Shown here: one piece after another, positions 22,474 through 31,967 of the stretch | Layout of the letters: each line of letters opens with the position of its first letter | Numbering within the stretch: the first letter of the stretch is position 1 | NCBI GenBank assembly: GCA_027625915.1 | Contig: JANTQA010000032.1 | Coordinates: forward strand, 12,912,001 to 12,976,000 | Reading direction: 5' to 3' | Source of the DNA: Anaeramoeba flamelloides | Lineage: Eukaryota > Metamonada > Anaeramoebidae | DNA length: 64,000 bases | The notes under the pieces: generated by a model | Seen by the model: the letters and a program-made list of their open reading frames with translations, nothing else | Told to the model about the DNA's origin: nothing | Databases searched by the model: none | Translations under genes and position numbers: made by a program

Positions 22474-23535
22474 TTATTCTTCTTCTTCTTCATACTCGTC
22501 TTCTTCTTCATATTCTCCTTCGTCAATACTAAATCTCTCCATAAAAAAAGAATTTGTATTTGGTTTCAATTGCTGTTTTTCTTTATTTTTAATCAAGCAA
22601 TTATTAGTCCTTCCGTTAACGCAATTATTATTATTATCATTTCCAATTAAATTAGTTGTCAAGGAAATGTTAAAAGATTTTTCAATCAACTCTTTCCATT
22701 GTCTTTTATTATTAAATGGCAAATTAAATAATTTTGTTGAACAATTTGTTTTATCAATATTTTTGGTTAACTGGTAAAAATTATTCCTAAAATTTAAAAA
22801 GCCTTGATCAATAGAATTTGATGAATTACTTCCCCTACTGTATAAAAGTTTGTCGCTATTGTTTTGATTTTCATAATTAATTGCAACTTTATTTTTAATT
22901 TGAAGAAAATTATCTAATTCTATCTGATCCCTTTTTTTGGTATTATTTAAATCTTGATATTTTCTTTTTCTTGTTGAAATTTGGTTTTCATCAGCTTGGA
23001 AATTTTCGCTGATAATTATTTTTTTTTTAGCATTTAACAATTTTTCTAATACTTTTGGTGCTTTTTCTTTAACTATATTTAATTCATATAATCGATCATT
23101 TTCATTATTTTTGCCATTGTTATCCCCACTGCTAAGGCTGTATCCTTGATTTTTATCACTATTCCACCCCTCGTCCTTTTCTTTTTGTTTTCTTTTTGTT
23201 TTCTGTTTTTCCTTTGAAAGCTCAATTGCTTCCAATTCCAAATCTTGAATATCTTGTTCCCATAAATCATTCCATCGGTAACATTTTTTTTCTTTTTCCA
23301 CTAAGGAAATTCCTTCTAATATTCCTACTATATCATAAAATCTCCGAATTAAGGTTTTTGTTTCAGAAGTGCGTTTTGGATCTGGTAAATCTTCCTTTTT
23401 TTTTAACTGTCTAACACTTGTTTCTTTTTGCTTTTCTTTTTCTCTCAGATGTATTTCAGCAATTTCACGTATTGTTAATAATTCCCCTAACCTTTCTAAA
23501 AATATAATTAATAAGATCTCACTTAAAGACTCCAT
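22474..23535 (-). CDS. E2F7/8-like transcription factor, C-terminal part with second DNA-binding domain
   Basis: Residues 1-105 of this frame form a second E2F winged helix: SLSEILLIIFLERLGELLTI, then a loop, TKTLIRRFYDIVGILEGISL and VEKEKKCYRWNDL. RRFYDI is the canonical E2F recognition signature. After it come Lys/Glu- and Asn-rich linkers and an acidic tail (YEEEDEYEEEEE). A lone domain starting at its first residue would be odd, and the preceding frame ends with E2F domain 1, so joining is expected. It could be joined by a 68-nt intron (GTAGGA at 23597 to GGAG at 23530; ...RGM|SLSEIL, in phase) or by a -1 shift on the A10 run at 23549-23540. An independent start at ATG 23535 is the third option. 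Confidence 0.75.
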   Translation of the reverse strand: MESLSEILLIIFLERLGELLTIREIAEIHLREKEKQKETSVRQLKKKEDLPDPKRTSETKTLIRRFYDIVGILEGISLVEKEKKCYRWNDLWEQDIQDLELEAIELSKEKQKTKRKQKEKDEGWNSDKNQGYSLSSGDNNGKNNENDRLYELNIVKEKAPKVLEKLLNAKKKIIISENFQADENQISTRKRKYQDLNNTKKRDQIELDNFLQIKNKVAINYENQNNSDKLLYSRGSNSSNSIDQGFLNFRNNFYQLTKNIDKTNCSTKLFNLPFNNKRQWKELIEKSFNISLTTNLIGNDNNNNCVNGRTNNCLIKNKEKQQLKPNTNSFFMERFSIDEGEYEEEDEYEEEEE

Positions 23536-24563
23536 TTTATTTTTTTTTTAGTAATTGTTGGCTGTGAGGACGAGAACATTTTTAATCTGTTTCCTACCAT
23601 TCCTCTTTTTCTATCGTTAGGGTTTTTTTTATTCTTATTTTTTGTTTTCTTTTGACTTTTATTATTATTATTATTTTTATTTTCTAGTTGTTTGGTTGTC
23701 TTTGTTTTGTTTGGTTTCAAATTATTGTGAAGAGTACTGTTGATTGGAATACCTTCTTCAAAGTCAAATTCTTCTTGCTCTTTCCTAATTTTATTAGATA
23801 TTATATTTGTTTTATGATTTGGTTGTAGTTGTTGTTTCATCAAGTTCTGAGGAGACCTCACAAAGAAAGTTTGTTGTTCGTTTTCTTTTTCTTGATTACT
23901 TTGGGTTTTTTCATCTTTCAATTGTTGTGTTTCTGATACTTTTTCATTGCAATACTTTTCGAAATATTGCCTAATATCAGTTTGCTTTTGTTTTTTCTGT
24001 TTTTGTTCCAACCTATTTTGACTTAACGATTGAGTGCCTTGAATTTTTGAATTATTCAATTTTTTTTTTAAGAGGTGAATTCTTTGAATTAAAGATTGTA
24101 CACCATTCATTTTGAAAGCCTGTTTCCTTATTTTGGTAACAAGCCCAAGGGTGTCAAAAACGTAGATCATATTATGAATGTTACGTATGTTTCTTCGGTT
24201 AATCTCTAATTCTTTTGTTACATCGAGCACTAAAATTTCGTTTTTTAAAAAATCTTTTTTCATTTTCTTTTCCTTTCCTTTTTCTCTTTCTTTTTCTTTT
24301 TCTTTTTGAAAGAAAAAATTGTGCCTTGGTACATAAGTAAAAAAAAATTTATGAGACAAATCCTTGATTGAACTCTTTAATCTTGGTTTACGTGGTTGTT
24401 TTTTGTTATGAAGTGGTTCGGTTTGTGATGAATTTTGTGGGATTTTGGAGATCTTTTTATTGATCAGATCTCCAGAATTTGTTAGACAAGATCTTTGCGA
24501 TCGTCGTGTGTTTGGAGTTCTTGGTAGTGGTTGAGAGTGTGGTGGAAAATTCCTATATTCCAT
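23523..24563 (-). CDS. E2F7/8-like transcription factor, N-terminal part with first DNA-binding domain
   Basis: Atypical E2Fs (E2F7/8, plant DEL) bind DNA through two winged-helix domains in one chain and repress cell-cycle genes. This part starts at ATG 24563 and has 346 residues. An Arg/Pro-rich head is followed by domain 1 from about residue 56: KPRLKSSIKDLSHKFF, then an inserted Lys/Glu run (about 85-100), then ILVLDVTKELEINRRNIRNI and FDTLGLVTKIRKQAFKMNG to about 152. The recognition-helix signature, normally RRxYD, is here NRRNIRNIHNMIYVF. The C-terminal half is Gln/Lys/Asn-rich. The frame ends at 23523, 13 bases into the next open frame, which carries domain 2, so the two are very probably one gene. 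Confidence 0.72.
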   Translation of the reverse strand: MEYRNFPPHSQPLPRTPNTRRSQRSCLTNSGDLINKKISKIPQNSSQTEPLHNKKQPRKPRLKSSIKDLSHKFFFTYVPRHNFFFQKEKEKEREKGKEKKMKKDFLKNEILVLDVTKELEINRRNIRNIHNMIYVFDTLGLVTKIRKQAFKMNGVQSLIQRIHLLKKKLNNSKIQGTQSLSQNRLEQKQKKQKQTDIRQYFEKYCNEKVSETQQLKDEKTQSNQEKENEQQTFFVRSPQNLMKQQLQPNHKTNIISNKIRKEQEEFDFEEGIPINSTLHNNLKPNKTKTTKQLENKNNNNNKSQKKTKNKNKKNPNDRKRGMVGNRLKMFSSSQPTITKKKIKWSL

Positions 24564-24838
24564 TCAAGAAATTGAAAATTCTTTTGATTTCCTTTCTATT
24601 AATTTTTTTGTAAAAAAAATAAAAATGTGTTTTTTCGGAAACAAAGAAAAAAATGAAAATTTTTATACTATTTTACTCTTTCATAAGAGTAATTCTCAAG
24701 TCATGTCTAAGTATTTGCTTCTTTCAAATCTTATAAACATGTTCAGACCTTTAGAAACGTTACTAAAACTTGACAAGGTGAATTGACTTATACAGGATAA
24801 TAGATTTTTGTAGTTTGAATTTCAAGGGTTAAGAGTAA

Positions 24839-25022
24839 GTCTTTAAGGTTTACATCCCTAGAATTTGAAAAAAAGATAATCTAGTATTATGGTGTGGTGG
24901 ATTGTTATTTTGGTTCTTCGCTGATCAGTCTATGACTTAGTATGATTTTTAATAGTGGTTCATAATGGTAATTATAGAGATTTTTTTTTTTCAAATTCCA
25001 GGAATTGTAAACCTTAAGGCTC
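24839..25022. mobile_element. Hairpin element, about 184 bp
   Basis: Left arm TTTAAGGTTTACATCCC...GAATTTGAAAAAAA pairs with right arm TTTTTTTTTCAAATTCC...TGTAAACCTTAAGG. Arms are about 35-50 bp with a loop near 90 bp. A diverged relative is at about 13443. No target duplication is obvious. Confidence 0.65.
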
Positions 25023-26212
25023 AAAACAATATTTTTACATTGGGAAAAACATTTCTTGCATTTTTTTATAGTAGGAAAAAATGGCAAAGATACCTTTTTT
25101 CTAAAAATTATCATTTTTTTTAACATTAATATTATATTTTCAAAAAATTGGTTTCTGAAAAATTCTTTTTAGAAAATAAATTATTTATATATTTTTTCAC
25201 AATGTTTTGTATTTATCTTTAAACACAAACACCAACTTCAGAAGATGTCAATGAAAATATTGTTTAATTGGGGGGGAACAAAGGTATATAATTATTATTA
25301 TTATTATCAATACTTTTATTATTCATATTTGTTTTTAGTATTTGTGGATTAGTTCAAATCAGAAGTATCTGATAAAAATTATCAGAAAAAAATAATTTTT
25401 TCTATTATGATTAATTTATTTTTAATATTTTAAAAAAATAATGATCTAATTTGTTTAATATATTTGTCCAGCAAAAAACAATTTTTTTTTTATTTTTCCA
25501 GTTTAACTTTTTTTTTACAGCAATTATTTCTTTTTTTATAGTTTGTAAAAAAATATTTTTTGGATTAAGATCTATTTTTACTTTATTTGAAATTTTTTGA
25601 GATAGAGAAAATCTGTACATTAAATGGAACAGAAAATAAGTATTTTGAAACGATTAGCTGTTCTACTGGTGTGGAATTTCCTTTAGGGTGACTAAATTGA
25701 ATTTCAATTTTCATTATTTTTAAACCAAAATGGAAAAAGATTTGATTAGATTCAACCAAATTTCTTCATTACCAAAAATTTATAGTTATTGAAGATAAAT
25801 TAAAGCTTTTTTTCTGATTTTTTCAATGACTTGTCAGTGCTGAATTATCCAAAAGTCTAAATATTTTCAAGATAAAGGGTTCTAGGAGTAAATAAAATTG
25901 CTAACTCGTTATTAAGGTATTTCGTAGATTCAAAATTAATAATTTTGAATATCTTTTATCATGGGGGATTATAGATTTGTTTATCTAAAAATATCATATT
26001 ATACACAACCAATCAATTATATTCCCTCAGAAAACTTTGGGGAAGATGTGTGCAGAATACAAACTTTAATTGAGAATAAAAAGCTAAACATTATATCACT
26101 TTTTTAATAAAAATACTGTAACAAGGGCTAGAGTGTAACTATATCAAATTTCTGAAGGGTAACCTGATTTTTTACATAATAAAACATAATGTGAAGAATT
26201 TAACGTGCTTTA

Positions 26213-26621
26213 ACTGTTGAGAGAAAAAGGTTGGACAGAGAAAAATAGTTGTACAGCAATTTTAATTGGGAACATTACTGAAAATGATTTTTAATTTCTT
26301 ACGTTTGTGAAATAACTAAAGAAAATAACAATAATCTACTTATTAGAATAAGAATTAATGCCATTCTACTTTTTCAAAAGCTTCTCTCTTATAATCTAAA
26401 GCAAGTTTAAAAATTACCATTTTCAGAATTAATAGTAAACTTTCTTAAAACTTGGCTTTTTGTTAAAATAAACTCTTTTTCAGTCAAAGGGGCCCAGTTT
26501 TATTGAAGAAATGGAAGACATTCTATGAGTTTAATTCATTACTCTTATCAAACTGAAATTTTCAATTTTTAGATCAAAATCATTTTTTCTCATTTTGTAA
26601 AATTTTGTTTTTTTTTTTTTG

Positions 26622-26653
<32 letters not shown>

Positions 26654-27221
26654 CTTTTTTATTTTTTTTTTTAAAAATTACCATTGAAAAAAAAATGTTT
26701 GAAAAACGAAATAAACATTAAGAAAAGTTAGGCTTTGTATGTTCTTTTAAAATTCATACATTTACAAGTAAAAAATTTTATTATCAACGATTTTAATTTC
26801 CTCAAGAAATTGATAATTTTGCACGAGACGTTCCAATGAATGGGGCCCAAAAAATTTTTTAACATTTTTTTTTTTTTGAAATTTATGGTTTGTTCAGGGG
26901 TTTCTTTTATAATTATGGACTCTTATAAGAAGTTTATTATTTCTTGTATTTCTAAACAATCTAAGTTTGGTTGATTCTTAAAAATAAAGTGACTTTTTCA
27001 TTTTTGGCTGGTCCCCTTTGAGTGAAATGGAGTTTAGTACGATCTACTTTAGTTATCATCCACTCAAATGAATATTCTACACACACCATAGATTAATGAA
27101 CTTGTAACACCTTTAAACCTGGATTTATTATAAAATTCACCCAGTTAGCAATAGGATTTGATTTTCAATTTTATTAATGTTCTCAATTAAAAATGATGTC
27201 CAACATTTTTCTCTCAACAGT
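26213..27221. mobile_element. Family D element, copy 2 (about 1.0 kb, inverted ends)
   Basis: Left end ACTGTTGAGAGAAAAAGG with TTGGACA pairs with right end TGTCCAAC then ATTTTTCTCTCAACAGT; pairing continues through AATTGRGAACATTA. Terminal pairing is about 50 bp with mismatches. Internally related to 13650-14500. Non-coding; probably a non-autonomous DNA transposon. Confidence 0.75.
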
Positions 27222-27388
27222 AAAGTAAATAATTTTTTTTATTGTGTTGACATAAATTGGATAAATTGTTTATATTTTTTTCAAAGGGTTGAATACAAAA
27301 ATTTCTTCATTTTACTCTACTTTATTGTTTTCAATTAGGAGCTTTAAAACTTCCTTTAATACTACAATTTATAAAAAATTTTTATTCT

Positions 27389-28659
27389 GAGGTTATGATG
27401 ATATCGTAAATAATTCACAATAAAGTTACAAAAATCGCGATAATTTCCAACAAATCACAATATTTTAGAAAATCACGATATTCAATATTCTCGTCATAAT
27501 ATAAAAAATCGCGATATTCTATAAAATCCCGTTAATTATTATAAAATCGTGATAAAGGCCAAAATATTGTAATTAAAAAGTAATCACGATATAATAAGTT
27601 GATGGGTTTTGTGGATAAAATGAGAAATATTTTTACAAAAAAATTTTTTTTGATAAAAAAATAGATTATGTGATTATAAAAGTTATTCTTTGAAAAAAAC
27701 AACAAAAAAAGATACTTGATTCAATCAAGGATCAAGATCAAAGAGTTTTATTGTATTTTCATTTGGTTTGGTTGGCAAATCTATCGATCCTTTCGATCAA
27801 TTACAATAATAAATAAAGATAAATAAATAATTTCTCAGTCAATTATGATCTTATAAATATGTTTTGAATAATTAGCTTCTAAAAAAACCAACCCTTCACC
27901 CAATTCTTAAAGAATATCTTCTTGGGGCGAAAACATTTTCAATATTCTATAAAAGCTAAAAGGGGTTAGGATAAATCTTCAAAAGCTTTCACAACAACCT
28001 AGCCAGATGATCACATATTATTAAGATTTTTTTTGAACAATTATTTTCTTTTTCTTTTTCCTCTTTTTCTTTGAGTATCTTTTTTGTATTCGGCAGAAAA
28101 TACAATTAGAGCTTAGAGGTTTTTTTTTTATAGATCACCAATAAGAAGGAAAATTACTCTTTATTCTTTTTGGTTATTAAACTTGTGAAGGTAACAATTC
28201 CATTTTAAAAAAAACAGATCTATTTTATCTTCAAATATATCGCTGAAATGGATTATTGTTAGTATGATCATAAAATTGGTTTGAGATTGTATATTTGGTT
28301 AAAAAAAAAAAAATGAAAAGGAAAAAAAATTTTTTTTACACTATAAACAAACTTATTGTGCTAATAAAAGTTTTCTGTCTTTCAAAACTTTCAAACACTT
28401 GAAGATAATTCAGAACTCTTGCAAACACTTTCTAACATTTTTAAAGGGGAAAGGTGTTTTAAAAGTCTCAAGGCTTTGTAAAAGTCAAGAGTTTTTTTTC
28501 AGGTGATTTGAAAAAAAGAATTTTTCATTTTTTTGCTATAATATTGATTATCGCGATTTTATGATTTTTCTCGATAAACTTTGACTAATCGCGATTTTTT
28601 TAATACTATCGCGATTTTATTGTTAATATCAGGATAATATATGTTATCATCAAAACCTC
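27389..28659. mobile_element. Foldback-like element FB1 (1271 bp) with TCGCGA arrays in its arms
   Basis: The left end GAGGTTATGATGAT mirrors the right end ATCATCAAAACCTC. Each arm consists of degenerate repeats of an 18-20-bp unit with core AAATCGCGATA (27430-27600, six or seven units) or its complement TATCGCGATTTT (28545-28640, three or four units). The middle has no open frame. A second copy of nearly equal length is at 52393-53668 in the same orientation; middle blocks such as ATCAAAGAGTTTTATTGTAT and TTAGTATGATCATAAAAT are shared. Arms built of tandem units are the hallmark of foldback elements. Confidence 0.8.
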
Positions 28660-28723
28660 TAATAAATAGTTCAGACAAAAATAAAAAAATAAAAAAAAAA
28701 ACAATTTTATTTATATATCGTTT

Positions 28724-29834
28724 CTATTTATAATTATTATATGAATTATATTGGAGTAGTTCATTAATAACTTGTTGAATATCTCCATTATATTTTATTA
28801 ATAAATATTTTATATTTTCTGTTGAAGAATTAATATTCATTTTTTGAAGAAATAATAATTCTTTGTGAAATATAAAATCTGCATTCTGATTGAAATTTTC
28901 ATTTACGTTTTCCATTTTATTTACATTGTTGGGGTGTTTATTATTATATAAATTTTTTGAAAAATGTAAATCGTTTTCATTGTTTTTGTTAATTTTGTTC
29001 CTATCTCTATCTCTGTCCCTGTCCCTATCCCTATCCCTATCTCTGTTCCAATTTCTATTTTTGTTTCTGTGTCTGTTTCTGTTTCTGCTCCTGTTCCTGT
29101 TTCTGTTCCTATTTGTATCCTTATTCTTATTTTCATTATGATGATAATTATAATTCGTATTATTATTATAATTCTTATTATTATTATAATTCGTATTATT
29201 ATTATAATTATTATTATTATAATTATTGTTATTGTTATTGTTATTATCCATCTTATCTTTTTGAAAATTTTTATTGTTTTGAATTATGAAATTTTTTTCT
29301 GTTTTCCCATTTTTTGGCAATAAAGATGTGTCAACGATTATCACACAACTGAACCTTTCACCAAATTTTTTATTATTGAATACTGCCTTCCAAAAGCCAT
29401 GGTATCTTCCGGGTTTATGTGGGGATTTAAGATCAATATAGATATCCATTGTTTCGCTTGGGGATAGGGGATAAAGATTGATCTTATTTTCATTTTGAAA
29501 GCCAATTTTGTCACCGCCATTAAATAATAATTGGGTGCCTATTGGCCATTTAGTTTGTCCACAATTTTGAATTTTCCATCCTTTTTGAAAATATTCGTTT
29601 GGTGGCAATTTTGAATTTTCTGGAACAGTCAAATCTTTGAGAATTTTTAATTCTAATTTTTGTTGACTTGTTCTTACATTCTGATATTTTTCTAATTTTT
29701 TTCTTTTTTGTTGATATTTATCAAATGGCTGATTTTGTTGTTTGTTATTGTGAAAAGACCTTTGTTTTTCATTATAATCCGAAAATTTTTCATCTTTTTT
29801 TTTCCAATTAGAATCATTACTTGGATAATCAATA

Positions 29835-29871
<37 letters not shown>

Positions 29872-30601
29872 ATTTTTCGCTGTTGTTTTTGATTTTGTTG
29901 TTATAAGAAGTATATAACATTTGTTTGATTTCTTCTAACTTTTTTAATTCATCACCTTTTTTTAAAAAACCATCCAAATTTGAGAAAAATTGGTTGATCC
30001 AAATTAATTTACTTAACTTCCGAATAATTATCATTTTTAAAGCACACTTATTCACTAAAATTAAAATCCTTTCCTTTTGCATTTGATAAATGACCATTTT
30101 CTCTTTTTGGTTCTCAAAATGGAAAAAGGATTCATTTATTGCTTCGTTGAGACGAGAAAGGCTTTTTTCACCATATTCCAAAAATAAGTATGATAAGTGT
30201 AAAAGCATTTTTTTGTTCTGTTCAAACCATTTCTTGATTGCAAATTGCTCCGAAAGAGAAAAGATCTCTTGAATTATTAAAGAAAAACCTGAAAAAAGTT
30301 CAGTCAAAACGTTTAGATATTCACTTAAGGATTCTTTTTTTGATTTTTGGTTTTGATTTTGGATTTCGTTTGTTTCTTTTTTGTTATTCGGTTTGTTAAC
30401 CACTAAAATTAAATCGGATTAGAAAAAAAAAAAAAAAAAAGAATCAACAACAGAAGCAAATCAAGAATAAATCAGGCAAGAGTTTAATTTTAAAAAGTTG
30501 GTTTCTTTAATTGACTTGGAGTGGATCCTTTATGAAATTAAGTTGGTTTTTCCAGAACTTCACAAGTAAGCACATTGGTATGAAAAAGTCAATAAACAAG
30601 C

Positions 30602-30636
<35 letters not shown>

Positions 30637-30935
30637 GAAATGAATAGAGTTTGCATACGATCTTTTCTTGGTACAACATAAAGATTAAGTATTGGTGTCT
30701 TTAATGATTTGTTAACATATTTGAATGACTGTTGTAGCTCTGGTGTCGAATCAAGAGTGATCATATCACCTTCATCGTCAACATATTTCAATATATAAAA
30801 GCTGTTCCTTGTTGAAAGATCAATAGAACATATTTTGGAAACATGCTCTATTAGTGTAATAAATGTTGTTGTTGTCTTGATTGCAAACCTTCTTATTGAT
30901 CCAGAAAATCTGACTTTGATACAAATTGTTTCCAT
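28724..30935 (-). CDS. NBR1-like: NBR1-like autophagy receptor (PB1-FW-UBA), two exons
   Basis: NBR1 proteins link ubiquitinated cargo to autophagosomes. Exon 1 is 30935-30659, exon 2 is 30402-28724; the 256-nt intron runs GATC|GTATGC to TTTTAG|TGGTT and joins in phase as PRKDLVNKPN, 651 residues in all. Residues 1-92 are a PB1 domain with basic face (IKVRF, SIRRF) and OPCA-type acidic loop (YVDDEGDMITLDS), so it may pair head-to-tail. A helical stretch follows, then a 12-Ser run. Residues about 343-450 are the FW (Nbr1) domain: FQKGWKIQNCGQTKWPIGT and PGRYHGFWKAVFNN, with three of the four usual Trp. An Asn-rich and Arg-Asp repeat linker precedes a C-terminal UBA-like domain (about 605-645). 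The ZZ zinc finger of animal NBR1 is absent and I see no convincing LC3-interacting motif. Confidence 0.85.
29837..29870. repeat. (GCT/AGC)n microsatellite, about 11 units, poly-Ser
   Basis: Encodes 12 Ser in the linker before the FW domain of the NBR1-like protein. It stands out as a GC-rich triplet run in otherwise AT-rich DNA. Confidence 0.9.
30403..30658 (-). other. Intron of the NBR1-like gene (256 nt)
   Basis: GT-AG intron between the PB1 exon and the rest. A run of about 29 T (A29 on the plus strand, 30606-30634) lies in its first part and a second T run near the 3' end serves as the pyrimidine tract before TTTTAG. Confidence 0.85.
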
Positions 30936-31967
30936 CAATTTATTTGGGTTTTGTTAAAAGTTGAAATTATAAGAACCTGTGTGAAACTGTTGGTCCAAAC
31001 AACCCAATTCTCTTGAATTGTTTGAGATTTATATTTTTATTTCGAAAAAATCAAAAAATAAAATACATTTTAATTGAAACTTTTTACTTATAAAATTTGT
31101 TTTAAGATTTCAATTATTCTCTCCTCAAGCAAATTTTGCTCATTCCAATGTATATATTATAAATTTGAAGTTTGTTGAATAATATATTTATTATTTTCTC
31201 TTACTCCATTGTCTAATTTTTCAAAAAAGTATTTCTTTATGTTTATTACTTTTTTAATTTTTTTTCCGTTTGGCAGTGTCTAATTCATTGAAGCCACCAA
31301 TTTTCAAATTTTATTTCAGCTATCTTCTGATTACCCTTAATTCAACACAAAAACAGGCAATTTGTAATTACCAATTTTTTGTTTTTGTCTCTATTCTCAA
31401 AAATCGAGAATTATTTCTTCAATTAATACATTTTTTTTTTTAAAACCTTGAAATCTAATTTAAATAAATAAAGTGTGACTAAACATTATTTTTTTTATAA
31501 TGGTAAAACAAAGAATGTATTAAAGTTTCTTTTGGTTTTCTTGTTTGATTGAAAACTTTTTTGAAATTAATGTTTTTTAAAGTTAATAGATTTCTTGAAT
31601 TTGAATAACTATTCTTTTCATGTCAAAAATAACTAATTGTCATTAATTGTGACAAATAACGTCTTTTCAATGTTGGGTTCGTTACAATAGAGAAAAAAGT
31701 ATCCTTTAGCAAATCCTGGTGTATTGAAGTTCCTCTAAAAAGTTTAGTTTAACTTTGAAAAAAAAAAAATAAAAAAAGTCTACAAAACAACCTATTTATT
31801 TGTTTTTAATTATTATAACATTTTATGAAAACTACTCTCTCAAATTATCTTTTTGACTCTTTTGATTTCTTAATTGGAGGAAACCTCATTTTTTTCAAAC
31901 CTTCTCTTTTAATTGTTCAAATTTTCATCTCATGTTTTGCAACCAATTTCTTACCTTACAAAATATT

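Larger units (their letters stand above)
24564..28723. other. Intergenic; hairpin, family D and foldback elements
   Basis: Holds 24839-25022, 26213-27221 and 27389-28659, described separately. A long T run (about 26610-26675, with a few interruptions) lies inside family D copy 2. No gene seen; the spacer between the foldback element and the stop of the next gene is only about 65 bp. Confidence 0.6.

Noticed and set aside
22174-22777. Two overlapping plus-strand frames rich in Phe, Ser and Tyr
   Set aside because: They are antisense to the acidic tail and downstream T/C-rich region of the E2F gene.
27420-27600. AAATCGCGATA repeats considered as a CRISPR-like or centromeric array
   Set aside because: Units are degenerate and mirrored at 28545-28640, which fits the arms of a foldback element.
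28890-29323. Plus-strand frames with SLSLSLSL and Ile runs
   Set aside because: Antisense to the Arg-Asp and Asn repeats of the NBR1-like gene.
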